Shown one piece after another: positions 50,901-61,900 of a DNA stretch of 64,000 nucleotides. The notes beneath the pieces were generated by a model. That model had not been told where the DNA came from. It saw only the letters and a program-made list of their open reading frames with translations, and ran no database searches. Origin of the DNA: Acanthaster planci (Eukaryota > Echinodermata > Asteroidea > Valvatida > Acanthasteridae). Within the stretch, counting starts at the first letter, position 1, and each line of letters begins with the position of its first letter. Both the position numbers and the translations under genes were made by a program. The stretch spans positions 906,015 through 970,014 of the forward strand of contig NW_019091412.1 of NCBI RefSeq assembly GCF_001949145.1, given 5' to 3'.

Positions 50901-51366
50901 TTACCGTTGTGATAGGTATGGTGGTGGTGGTAGCAGTCACTTTTCAAGGTGAGTAACCATGACAACCAATTCCTACAATGTATAACAACACAAGTTTATT
51001 ATTAGCGTAGCTCCTCAGGAGAGTTAGCTACAAATCAAACAAGATGTAGACAGGCCACTCTCTGCTATTGTTTCTGATTGAGAGGAAGTCAAGAAACCAG
51101 ACTAAGATGCAGTGTAAGAGGGGGTCATGTATGGCATGGTGATCTGTCAAGAATTCAACTGAATGAATGTTTTTAGGTGTAAAACTGCCAGGTCTTGGCT
51201 CAGATCTCACCTCTTGCTGTCACATACTCTGCTGTGTTTTGTTTATGAAATAATATTTGTATCACAAGATGCTTCAATTAATTTTTACTTGAAATGTTAA
51301 ATTGGTTGCTTATGTTGAACTTTTCTTCCTTATTTCAGCAACAAAGTTGCTCCGAGTTATTCTTAA
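29911..51366 (+). CDS. PROM1: prominin (CD133 family) five-transmembrane glycoprotein, 864 residues
   Basis: Twenty-six coding exons: 29911-30148, 36052-36122, 37397-37605, 38704-38824, 39193-39259, 39769-39858, 40174-40379, 40649-40741, 41367-41430, 41928-42004, 42593-42669, 43865-44017, 44283-44409, 45315-45412, 45870-45954, 46413-46559, 46752-46844, 47039-47122, 47363-47416, 47954-48034, 49139-49207, 49787-49876, 50170-50282, 50492-50518, 50916-50948, 51339-51366. Total 2595 nt; human prominin-1 is 865 residues. Signal peptide about 1-26 (ATVLVLVLFSVGQCA), TM1 about 107-134 followed by the Cys-rich cytoplasmic CFCCCRCCCNNCGG, TM2 near 160-185, TM3 441-467, TM4 489-515, TM5 799-825 (NALWLIMGWCIFFLVP), then a short tail. 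Both large extracellular loops hold many N-glycosylation sites. Prominins sit in plasma-membrane protrusions and bind cholesterol. The symbol is by family; orthology to PROM1 rather than PROM2 or a shared ancestor is not settled. No exon appears lost in the N gap. Confidence 0.93.
30149..36051 (+). other. prominin intron 1 (5.9 kb)
   Basis: No exon chain was recognised in it on either strand. It holds a 53-base tandem duplication (30371-30476), several TACATGTA clusters (31100-31125, 31514-31545, 32575), pyrimidine-rich tracts, and poly(C) runs near 30939 and 34241. Confidence 0.6.
30371..30476. repeat. 53-base tandem duplication
   Basis: Two adjacent copies of TCTCAACCTGTGTACAAAGAAGTAC...TTTTGTATAT with only a few differences (tacttgtg/tacctgtg, cattgg/tgttga). 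It lies within prominin intron 1 and is noncoding. Confidence 0.85.
36600..36743. repeat. foldback element in prominin intron 2
   Basis: Two arms of 57 bases (36600-36656 and 36687-36743) are largely complementary, with about 30 bases between them. Shared arm words are GGGCGT, CACCAAGA, TTGCAA.GCATTGGCC and ATCACAACG. No open frame of note. It is probably a small non-autonomous transposon. Confidence 0.8.
41159..41304. repeat. 22-base minisatellite, about 6.6 units
   Basis: Tandem copies of GGGTTCCATCACACATTAATAA with scattered changes (GAATTCCACCACACATC, GGTTCAAGCACACATTG) in prominin intron 8. Confidence 0.88.
42683..42927 (-). mobile_element. MITE family B, copy 1 (prominin intron 11)
   Basis: The ends are GGTGAATTCCAGAAATTAGAGG and, on the other strand, GGTAATTCCAAAAATTAGGG. 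Read in reverse, its interior matches the copy at 44469-44713, including CCCTGTCACATCTGAC, TAATTTCCAAG, ATGCAAATTACCTGCCAAACAA and GGTTTGAAATC. About 245 bases, noncoding. Confidence 0.8.
44469..44713 (+). mobile_element. MITE family B, copy 2 (prominin intron 13)
   Basis: The ends are GGGTATTTCTATAAATTAGGGG and, on the other strand, GGTTATTCTATAAATTCGGG. It is the same length as and in opposite orientation to the copy at 42683-42927, 1.8 kb away. It has no coding capacity. Confidence 0.8.
44795..45118. repeat. foldback element with tRNA-derived arms (prominin intron 13)
   Basis: Arms of about 145 bases (44795-44937 and 44974-45118) are largely complementary. Shared words include GGTTTTGCCCTTAC, CAACGTA, TATTAATAAACA, TCTATGCTCAGTGCTT, TCCGAGAGCT, AAGTCACAAGCTTACTCGGG and the tRNA-like GACCTCCT. 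The 36-base centre completes a tRNA-like sequence on the minus strand, listed separately. Confidence 0.85.
44893..44962 (-). other. threonine-tRNA-like sequence inside the foldback (SINE-type or pseudo-tRNA)
   Basis: On the minus strand this 70-base stretch starts GCTTACGAGTGGTTAAGCCG and ends GGTTCGAGTCCCACCCGAGTAAGC. It has an A-box-like GTGGTTAAGCCG, a perfect B box (GGTTCGAGTCC), a T-arm stem (TGGG/CCCA), an acceptor stem pairing at 6 of 7 positions, and an anticodon loop resembling Thr (CTAGTAA, anticodon AGU). The anticodon stem is weak (three good pairs). A functional tRNA is less likely than a tRNA-derived element. Confidence 0.6.
47614..47712. repeat. 50-base tandem duplication
   Basis: Two adjacent copies of AGTCCAGCACCAAATG...GCCAAAACATTTCTACACTGAT in prominin intron 19; noncoding. 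Confidence 0.85.
48135..48640. repeat. C-rich tandem repeat spanning an assembly gap
   Basis: About 20-24-base units of the form CCCTCCCCTCCCCCTCACAATAA occur on both sides of 363 N (48234-48596). The gap is in prominin intron 20. The open frame reported across it consists of undetermined bases and is not a gene. Confidence 0.9.
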
Positions 51367-53560
51367 TGATGCCCAGACTGCCGTGGAAAGGTAAGAATTT
51401 CTTATTTCTTCCCAAGATGTTTTTTCCACAAAAATGTAGTTATTTCCTGTCTTTGACCAAATCCACCAAGGCTCAACAACTCGCCTCAGAGGAAAACCGT
51501 TTATTCAAAACCTCATGCATGGAACTAAACTGTGACCAAACTCCTGGACTGGTAAGTATTGAGTTACATGGATTTGCTTGTTATCCAAAATAACTTTCGG
51601 ATTTTCGAGGGAAAAAAGGGACGGGGTGTCTGTCAATTGGTGAGTTAGTGTAGCTTTGCATGTTTGATGAATGTATGGATGCTTTTCTGATTTTTGCAAT
51701 CAATTAATAATATTCATTTAGCCTGGACATTCTTATCGTTTTAAAAAAGAAATCAAACAAAATACCATAACAATTACGTGGTAACAGTAAGTTTTGATTT
51801 GATCTTTTTGTTTACAGCTCTAAAAGCAGTTGGATTTGAGAAAACCGCAAGATGTTGGACGCAGTCCATCTGCACAGATACTTGAGATGCTGAAGTTTTC
51901 AGATTAACTTAACGACAGATCCAAAAAAATTAAAGGGTTCCAAATACAATTTCAGAAAGTTTGGACTTTTTTTTCAAGCAACCTTTTATGGCTTACTGGA
52001 GGGGTGAGGTTGCATTTTGTAGCTTTTCAAGCGGCCTTTGATGGAAGGAAAAGGGAAAAAAAATAGGGAGAAATCACCATTCTCTCATTACTTTAAACAA
52101 AACTGGGGGTTCCCTTTTTGGGGAGGGGCATGGCCTCTATTCCCCCCACACACACACAAGACTCTCCCTTGGATTAAAGAAATATCTCTCTTGAGGCTGT
52201 GAAATTTATTATATATTGTATAATATGTAATATTCAAACTTGAATTATTTCAGACAAGATTGTTTTCAGTGACATGAGACATTTCTCATGAACCACTTTG
52301 GTCCACCATATTTGATTTCAGGCAATGTCCAAAACCAAGTAGATGTATCAATTCAATGGGTGATAGCCAGATCTGAAGCTGGTACCTGGCAACACCCCTG
52401 TTATGGCTGAATATCAAAGATGGCAGACCACTAAGCATTATGGGATATGTGACGTGTTGAAGAAATCTATTATTTCCATTCTTTGAAATACTTCACCCTA
52501 AGCATAAGTTTGATAAATTTATGATTTCTGCTGTTACGGTTGTGAAGTTGATACCCATTTATTTCTTCCAAGTATTTTTGTTTTCTTTAAGTCTGTACTT
52601 TTTTATTTTAATTTGTATTAAAGTTATACAGACTTGGTTGCTGTGTATACATCAGGCAATATTGTGCTAGATTAGCAAGAGGCTTCTCAATACTGTTTTA
52701 TTTTTAAGAGGTTTTTACTCTTTGCTATTTGTCTTTCACTGAAATTTTTTAATAAGTTCTTGCAAGAGAAATGTTTTAAACTGTGGCCTATATTATAGAA
52801 TTGTATATAGTCAAGATTGGTCTGTGTGTGTGAAGACTAAATATAGATGTTAGAAACGTAACTGTTGGTTTGTGCTAAGTGGCACGATATTGTAGCTAGT
52901 ATTTTGTTTTTAGTTGGGGAAGTTTTTAGTTGCTAAGTTCCTTCACGCACATTGATAATAATGCTTATACTTTATACGTTGGTTAATGTTCTTTTCTGTA
53001 GACTAGAAAATGTATTTCTGGAAATATTCTTGCCACATGCTCAGTTTTGAGACGTATGTTTCACCTAGCAGTACAAGAAATTATTCTTGGGAACAAGGAA
53101 ACTTTTTAAATTAGGTAATTTGTTTTGGTGTGCACCGCTGTATATTATTGTCCAATGACAGACTATGATTGACGGGTTTTTTCGTGCAAGGTTGAATGTA
53201 TATATCTGTGTGTCAAATAGTGTTGCTTTGAAAGTATCAGTGTTCTGTGAATAATTGCATCAAAAATATAATACAGTAGTAGCCATACCATGCTGCAAAA
53301 CCGCAAATTCAGAATGTTTACCTCAAATGAATTCTACCCATCTTTAACAACTTCATCCTTACATTCTTCAAAAGTTAAATATTTTTGGTTTGAAAACTCT
53401 AGCTTTTAAGCCAAGTTAGCAACAAGTTTACCACTAGCTGGTACATTTTGGTCTTTTGTGGTTTTCAAGCAATACTGTTTAAGTGAAGGAGGTATACTGA
53501 TCTTTTTGAGAAGTTTATATGAAAAGTTTTAAGTGGAATAAAGAAGCTGTCTTGTAAGGC
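51367..53560 (+). other. prominin 3' untranslated region
   Basis: From the stop codon to AATAAA at 53537-53542. A donor at 51389-51391 (TGGAAAG|gtaaga) and an acceptor ending at 51818 (tttgtttacag) suggest a spliced 3' untranslated region. Several AT-rich segments follow; no other gene is recognised. Confidence 0.5.
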
Positions 53561-54305
53561 TTAACTTCAAAACGCTTCGGCGTTTATGTGTAACTCTGAC
53601 TTTAGTTATCGTTTTTGTAAAAGAAAAACCCTCATTTATTACATGTCCAGGCTTTTATTGTTTTTCATCGAAATTTTTGTTTCAGTTGTGTTTTCAAGTA
53701 TGGCCGTCCCTGCGTTTGCAACAAAAAAGAAAGAATGACCTTTGAAGATAAATGCGCTCAATTTTAATTATGTCGTGTCACGTTCTTACCCATTGCAGTC
53801 AGATTTACCTCAATACATGTCGCATGCATGGCGCTAGACATTCTTGCCTGTCGGCCGTCTCGTGTACACTCGAAATAAGACTAATTGTCCCTATCGTGAT
53901 AGGGGTACGCGGAAGGAATCTACAGTGTAGGGAAGAATACGAATGTTTATTTGCTTTTGACATTTTATTTGATCAGTACCTCGAGCTCTAGGTCCTCTCT
54001 CATCACAGGTAAATGCAGCGGCGCAAGCGGCATCATTTGGGCAGATAGCATCCCTAGGAAAACTAGTAATGGGGGGGGGAGTTTATGACCAGCCAGCCAA
54101 ACTGTGTTGACCAGAAGAAACGATGTAGAATACAATTCCATGCCAAACTAACACAGCTGTTCATTTCACACGGCATGGAAACGCCTTGATGAAACAATGT
54201 CGGTCGTAACGTCTAGTGGTGAATCGGTGCTACCGTTGCTTGGGTCGATCGTTCAACTGCAGAAAAGTGCAACTGAAAGATCATAAGGGAATAAAAATGT
54301 GCTTC

Positions 54306-54430
54306 GCCGGTCTTAAACGTGCGTTTAAGACCGGCTCAGGAGAATGGATGTGACTAATGCCCGAGTCGCTGGCGAGGGCATTATCAGCGTTCGTTGCCTT
54401 GAGCAAGGTCTTAAACGTTAGTTTAAGACC
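54306..54430. repeat. cluster of three short hairpins
   Basis: 54306-54335 is a perfect 14-base-arm hairpin (GCCGGTCTTAAACG, 2-base loop). 54355-54383 pairs TAATGCCC with GGGCATTA. 54407-54430 repeats the first core (GGTCTTAAAC gtta GTTTAAGACC). The shared core suggests one larger secondary structure. Confidence 0.8.
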
Positions 54431-55429
54431 ATCCAAGCACCCATTTATAAGTACTTTTTATTCAGAGAGTCAAAAGGAATCAACATATGATGGATTTCCA
54501 ACGATTTTGTTCTGAAAGTTTATTTTCCTTTTCCAACCCCCCCCCGTGTAGTTGTCAAATAGAATCTTCCTCAATGAACTTGGCGCGGCGCGCGTCGCGT
54601 GCTCACAGACTGCGGACCAATCAGACCTGATTTAACTCTTTCGTATCCATTGATTTCCATTATATTAAATGGAGATCAATGCTCGTATCCATGTGCCAGT
54701 GTATGATTTACGCAGCGGACATAATCACTTCTCAGCGGGCATTATCAAAATTAATGCGTAACGTGATGCGTTTCGACCAATAGGAATAGAAAAACTGACC
54801 CAGGTATTTATAAATGTAAGTTTAAAATTTATGAATGTAAAACAGCCACAGAAAACGAGACTAGTACTAACAAAGCGACCGGGCTAGGTTTCGCGGAAGT
54901 TGAAATCATCTGCAGAAATGCATCAAAACAACAACAGCAGTCACAACAAAGAAAGAATACACAAGAAAACAAAGAAAATATCTCTTTTTACTTCTTGAGT
55001 AAGACTGGAGGAAGAATAATTGACTTAATTCGCATTGTGAGCGTTAAACATACTTCATTTGTACTTCTTTTTCTAAGAAATTAACTGCTGAGGCTAGTCT
55101 ATGTAGGCACTGACGAAACAAAAACTGGCACTTCAGTGGGTGCATGAGCAGGTGTCTACTCCTCAGCTCATTAATGAGCAGAAATGACAAGTCTCAAACC
55201 ACCTGCGACTATAGAGTTCCACTTGAGATTAATTTACTCCCTCCCTAAACCAACAAGAAAGACTACCATCTGACACTTAGCAAATTTACACAACTGCCTA
55301 GTACAAGCCAAATAGTGTTTCTGATCTTGTGCGTTGTTGCTATACAAACGTAACGGTGAACAAGTTTGATATTGCGATAACACCATGCAAGATATGTCTC
55401 TTTTTTGAGTAGGCCTAAGCGTTGTTCTT

Positions 55430-55662
55430 GAAAGAACTGGGGGTTACTCAACATTTCGGACAGTATGCTTTGCCCGTCTTCGGGAAACTGCAAAGGTTCC
55501 AAGGATGAAGCAGCTTATAAAGTGTCTGGAGGTGGTGAGATGTAAAGACGAGGCTGCTAAATCAGGATCCCGGAAACAAGGGTAATCAAGCAGAACATGG
55601 GATGCTGCTGTCTCCTGACGACGGGCAGAGTCCGAAACGTTGAGTACGCTCTGGTTCCTTTC
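55430..55662. repeat. foldback element near the 3' end of the class C receptor gene
   Basis: The left end (GAAAGAACTGG...TTACTCAACATTTCGGACAG) is the approximate reverse complement of the right end (GTCCGAAACGTTGAGTACG...CCTTTC); both carry TGCCCGTC. Arms are about 55 bases with mismatches and the interior is about 120 bases. It probably belongs to a dispersed element family. Confidence 0.7.
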
Positions 55663-55977
55663 AGAACCACACACTGCACGGTACTATACCGAAAACCTCT
55701 TTACCTAATTTGTCACCTTCACTGTTAAAATTAAGCTTCAAAGCTCATCTTAATGTTGAACACTTCACATTACAGTAACTTATTCAATACTCTGCAGTGC
55801 TTTTCGACACGCAAGTGCTGAAACCTATAAAATTGTTAATTTCAGAAATGTGAGATACATGTACAAGTGATTACAGCGTTCAACCAAATGGCTATTACCT
55901 ACAACACTATCATTCTTTTGCAATTCAAATCCTTGAAAAAAATTTCAATTAAAATCCGGTGTTTCGAAATCTGTTAT

Positions 55978-58900
55978 TTATAAGGGTCGGATCTGTCCCA
56001 CTGGGGCAGAGCCAACACCGCCCCCAACGGCCTGTGAGAGCGTAGCTGCCACTCCTGCTGATGCGGCTGCTGCTCCTACTGCCCCTGTACTTTGTACATC
56101 TTTTCGTTTGGACACAAACTTCACGGCGTATAACTTGGGTAGATACACGCAAACGAGGGTTAAATAACCGTTTAGTAATACCGCTGCGCACAAGGTTGCC
56201 ACTTTTTGTATCACCGCTATGGCTGTCACGTAGACGGGTACCGTAGCCAGGCACACGACTAAGGTGGAGTACACGCTCGCGGCAATGAACTTGGACTCGT
56301 TGTAGTTGTCTGGAACCCGCCTCGTCCTAAAAGCGTAGTAGCAACAGACCAGGATAAGAGCGAGGTTGTAGACACAAGATGCAAGAAATTCATAGCTGAA
56401 GGTGCAGTAGAGTTCTACATAGTTGACCGGGGTCACGGGTACAGTTACCTGCGCTTGTACGGGACTGGCACAGGTTGAGACCACGATTATAACAATCTGT
56501 TGATACAAGCAAAAAAATACACGAATATCCAATTAAACTCTAATACATCACAATCCCGTTTGGCTTTGACAACGGAGGAAGGAATAGACAAAACACCTGT
56601 CGTGTCACCATGGCAACTAGTGATCACCGACAGAACATACCATATAATACTTCGTGTCGGTTTGATATGTGTTTTTGAGTAATTTTGGTGAGTTATTTCT
56701 GTCCAGTTTGGAGAGTTAGCAGAAGACGAGTTGACAAGCTGACAGACAAACCGGTGAATAGAGAAAATAAGCAACCATACAAACCCCAAATATAACAAAC
56801 AAACAAACACTAACAAAAAAAATTGTCTGTTAGGCTGTGTGACGTCAATATGTCGATTATATCCACAAGAGACAAGCTCGTTTTCTGTGTATTCATGCGT
56901 GGAATGTAATTTCTAAACGACTGCAACTTCAATAAGAGAAATTTCAAGAACCGCTGAAATAATTTCAGAGTACAGAATGATGATAACAATGTGGCAGGTG
57001 CAGCAATTGTTTAGACACTAACACTATCACAATAGCAGTTTCAAAGTAACGTTGCAGGAAATTGTGCATAGACCTGGTTTTCTCCAAATTCAATGGGATC
57101 GTTGATGGTTGTTAACCACTAGCAGGTGCACGTGTACATTCGACGAGTTAATGGAGTCTCGCTTTCGATCATAGTACAAGTTTCGTTTTCGTGGAATAGT
57201 TCCTTGATTTCCTGCATGGGTCTTCGTTCAACTGGTTGTGTGCGGATAACTGGGTCAGTAGTATAATTTCAACAACTTCTTTTCACACTAGCAAAATAGA
57301 CGCCAAGGTTCAAAATAATTATTTTATCGATCCAACCCACTGGCCAGTGCGGGAGATGATTCAAGCCCAGTCAATAGGCAATTATTATATGGCGAATGTG
57401 TTAACCCCTGAGGCGACATGACGCAGAATGCTCGCGCTGCCTATCAATTTGCTCAGTGCAGTATGTGCAGCCCAGGCATGATCGGTTGCAGATAACCGCC
57501 GGTAAAGAACGGCATAGTCCCCATGAGCCCAGCAAGGATTCTCGCTTGTATTTGCATGGCAACGAAGACGGAAATTCGAAATAAGCAGATGAAATTGAAA
57601 ATGGCAGGAATGAACTCCGGTGTGATTTATTCGTAGCTCAGAGCAGGCGTTGGTTGGATACCTGATCCAGATATACCATGGACGTATAGTCATGCTTTAC
57701 TGACACAGTTCAACAGACTCCGTGTTCGCTATTTCGTTCATTTCCGCTAAATCATTATGGGCCAGAACAAACGTCTCAAAACTAAAGAAAACAGTGTAAG
57801 TGGTTTCAGAATACACAGAATACAAATGCATCCAGAATGTAAAAAAGTGGAAGTTGCAAGAGTGCAGCTACTTAAAGTATGAGGCATGCTTGGGGTCATG
57901 ATCACCCGGACCCGACGTATTCTGCTTTGCAACCTTTTGGTTGTTTGATCAGAGTAGATAGATGTATGACGGCATACACAGCCATGATGATCTAATTGTC
58001 TTTGTTTGTACATTTCAAGGCTTAATTACAATCACCCATGGTCAATATTGATATTGTAAAGCCATTTCGGGACGTGTTTATATGCGGGAATGTTTCGTTA
58101 GCTTTCCCCTCTGCTTTGTATTTGGTAAAATAATGTGAAAAGTCTGAATTTCTTTCCATTTTACTACATGTATAATGTCCCTTGGATGTTCCAACGTTAA
58201 GGTCAGGATGACTCAGTTTGCATCCTCTTAATCTCGTTTATAATTGTATTTATCTTATATAATAAATGAAAGAGCAGCGTAATCTCTTCACTGGCTCAGC
58301 TAAGTTTTTCTTTGTAAAATAGATTCCCTACTAATATGTTATGTGAAAAAACAATCATTTCAATTTTTATTTTGTATTTATTTATTTCTCCTGACTTTGC
58401 CTGGCAATTAATTACTTGGTAAAGTTTCAACAAATTCATTGTTCGAAAACTTGCTCATTAAGATTCAAGGACGGAGGCTATTCCTTTGGAGACACAAGAT
58501 GCACTGGTCGTTGACGGTGTCATGGAATAATTTCATTAACAAATCTGTTTTCGAGTTTCGGTTTTCAATCAATGTCAATCCAATCGGTTTCAATCAATTT
58601 GTGAAGAGTTTCTATTGACGTAAAAGGCGAAGAATGGAGGTTTTCTGTCGTGTCTCTGTTATTTCCTCTTTCAATGTGCAGGTCCTTCAGATTTTCATCA
58701 TGGAAGAATGTAGCTGTTGTCATCTACCAATTTAATTGTTAGTTCATGTAAAAGGCAATCATAATATAAGGCAGCAACCGGAAAATTCCTTGCTTTTTTC
58801 CCGATTATCAAAGCTACGTCCAGTGTGATTAAGCCCACCCACGCGTGTGGGCAAACAACCTCATTAAATTCGATGAAAACCCGTAGCCAACGTAAAACGT

Positions 58901-61900
58901 TGAATTCTTTTCATGAGCCTCATTTGATTTTAGTAAAATTGAAGGTTAGCGAACTGCGTCATTTAGAAACAGTTAAAATATGAATCGTTCCCGTAGTGCA
59001 TGATTTGCCGTCAATTTCAACTAGTCTCGTGAACTATGCTATTCAAAGTACTAGATTTAATTAAAGTATTGAACTTCTGAAAGTTACTCTTTGTTATGTT
59101 ATTGTAATCTTATTAGTTCCTTTTTAATCAATCTGACTTTGTGTATTGTTATTTTGAATAGCTCTGAGAGACTAGTCAGACAATTTTCAACAAGGACGTA
59201 TCGTACAATTTAGAAAAGTTGAGGGGATGCGTTATAATAACGTTGGCATAGGATTCAAAACTTCTGGCGCGAAAAAAGTTTCCTTTTCTTATTAGCTGTA
59301 ACATTTCTAATAACAATTCAGACAACTCTCGTGCCATAACTTTATCAAAGTGAATACGGGCATTTCACAAAAGTGCAATAGAGCAGCAAGTACCCCCAAA
59401 TGGTCCCTACTATCCTACATTGGCAAAAACCTGCAGATCTTAACAAAAATGCTTCAGCGAGAAAATTGTGCGCATCATCTTACGCTACGCAAGCGAAGCA
59501 ATGATTGGAATAGTTGAGTTTAACAGCCCCCGCACTGCAGAAGCTGTGGTGTTAAATTGGTGGCGATTTAACACCAAAGTTTTTGTAGTGAATCCCAATG
59601 GGATCGTACAAGCAGCTATTCCCTGTCAACCTCGTACAGAGGGACCTGCAACATCTTTGAGAATACGTAGTTTATGGCTACAATCGTTTTACCCACAGAC
59701 CGGATATCATGATTCCTCGCTCATAAGCCTGCATACCCCGTACGCGTGTCATCATACATGTACTTTTCATGCTCGATGCAGACGTTAACGTAACCCCTCC
59801 AATTGAATTAAAGATCCAGATGGAATTTTTTAATCAATTCGGGCCCAGAGTTGGCAATCTCATTATACATCCAATTCTTACGAATAGTCAATTCCATCTT
59901 TCCATTTCTCCAGAAAGATCTTTCTGAAGTTACATATTGTTTCGTTCGTTGACTATTTTTAGACATAGACAGTCGACTACGTAACTAAGCGAGAATATGT
60001 TCCGGAGGCAGCAGACTCAAAAATTCTTTTCTCATCTTCTTGATTATTAAGCACCTAGTAGTTTCCCTCTGGTTTGTTTTAATGACAAATCTATATGTTG
60101 GATTTGTGTATGCTCTGAAAAACATACGACAAAGAAGGAAAACAGTATGAGAGTCCCGTTGGAATGAGGATAAATCTTGATAAAACTGCAAAATTATGTT
60201 AGAAAATTAGTTTTTAAATGAACTGGCCGACCACTGATCCATGATCTTTTTAAAAATCTCTGGATTTTGTAAAAATCAAGCTACCCCATCATTTGGCAGA
60301 CTTCAGAATCCAACTTCAATGCCATCTCCAATGTTGGTTAAAACACCGTGCATAAAGCAAACACTACCCCTTTCGATTCCAATCTAACCTCAGCGTGAAT
60401 GCTCTCCGCGGAAGCTTCATCACTCGGCCTCACCATTAACTGAGCAAAACCGAAGATCCAGTCACTCTTGGATTCTTCCCCGCCTCCTTCCACCTCCAAT
60501 CCCATCTGCACTCAGGACGTTGAAGCAGTCAAGCAGTTCATGTACCTAGGCTCAAGCTTTCTTCTGACTGTTCTTCAGAGGCAGAAATTCTACGGCGTCT
60601 GCAGCTCCCCAGAGGGGCATTTGGGGGATGTCTCCAATCTGGCACAGCACCAAGTTTAAAACCAAGACCAAGCTCCACCTCCTAGACTCTACCTTTTCCC
60701 CAGTCCTAATGTGTTGCAGTGAGACCTCGACATTGACAGCTGTCTTAGCCAGGAAGATCGACGCCTTTCACAGGACCTGTCTCCGCACCATCCTTGGGAT
60801 TCACTGGCATGACTTCATCACCATACCAACGAGGAAGTTTAAAGACGGGCCGGCAATGCCCCTCCTGCGAGCACTACTATCCAGAGGAGGAAACTACAGC
60901 TTTTTGGCCACGTCGCCCAGCCGGCTCCCAGAGGGAGTTCCGGCACGGCAGATCTTGCTAGCCACCAGCAGGCCTCCACCACACGACTAGTGCCGTTCTC
61001 GTGGACACCCCTTTACCTGGGTGCGCCAGGTTCGACCACTGCCCCACTTGATGGACCCGGCTCCAAACTGACGGGCCTATAGAGAGTTGGTCACCACGGT
61101 CATTTAAATTGTCCATGCGATGCCAAGTCAAGTCAAGTCTCAGCTGTCATCCTAACGGAGGTTCAAGTGTAGCCTGAAACCTATCACAACCACCTATTAA
61201 CGAGTTACCTTGATATTCCTTATGGACGTTTGTGTCCTTACCTTTTCTACATTGATTGAGACGGGAGAGGGATGCAAGTCATGGAGAAACGATGATCGTC
61301 TTGGAATAAAAAACTAAATCACACAGCTCATGGGGGACTAACTAGTGGGTGAATACGGTAAACAAAAGTCTCACTTGATATTTTCAGGAAATATGGATTT
61401 AACTGGAACTTTGAGCAGGCCTACATTTCATTCACTGGCATAACTGAGTGAACCAATCACCATGCATGCATTGATGCCCACGTTTTATTCTTTACGTACC
61501 CTTGAATTTGAGGAATGAGAAGTAAAATCGAGGTTTTATGCTCTTTATTCTTGTCCTTGTGTAATCTGTGTGCATTGATAACTGGATTCTCAATAATCTC
61601 AGGATAATTTTATTTGATCAGTAGTTGTTTTGGGCAAAGAACACCGTAAGAATAACACAAAGAACACAAATTTTCTAAGAATGTCTTTGTTGAGAGTGGT
61701 GATAGTGTTGAACCTTCATCAGAAATCTCCATGAAAAGCCCCACTCGTTAGTTTTTAAAACTCTGCCTGGGTTTATCGCGAATATTGGAGTAAGTTGCAT
61801 TCTTACCTGAACCAGAATCAGCACGCCAGCTATGGTCAGAAGCTGCCTAGGACTGACCCATTTAGGACGTCTGACCGATACCCGACTGGCCTTGAAGATC

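Larger units (their letters stand above)
53561..55977. other. intergenic region between prominin and the class C receptor
   Basis: The two genes converge here. It holds a cluster of short hairpins (54306-54430), a hairpin around 54648-54680 (TTGATTTCCATTA...), and a foldback at 55430-55662. No exon was recognised. Confidence 0.55.

Noticed and set aside
59468-59788. 106-residue plus-strand open frame in the receptor intron
   Set aside because: No recognisable family, no splice context, and it includes a small hairpin; probably chance or old repeat.
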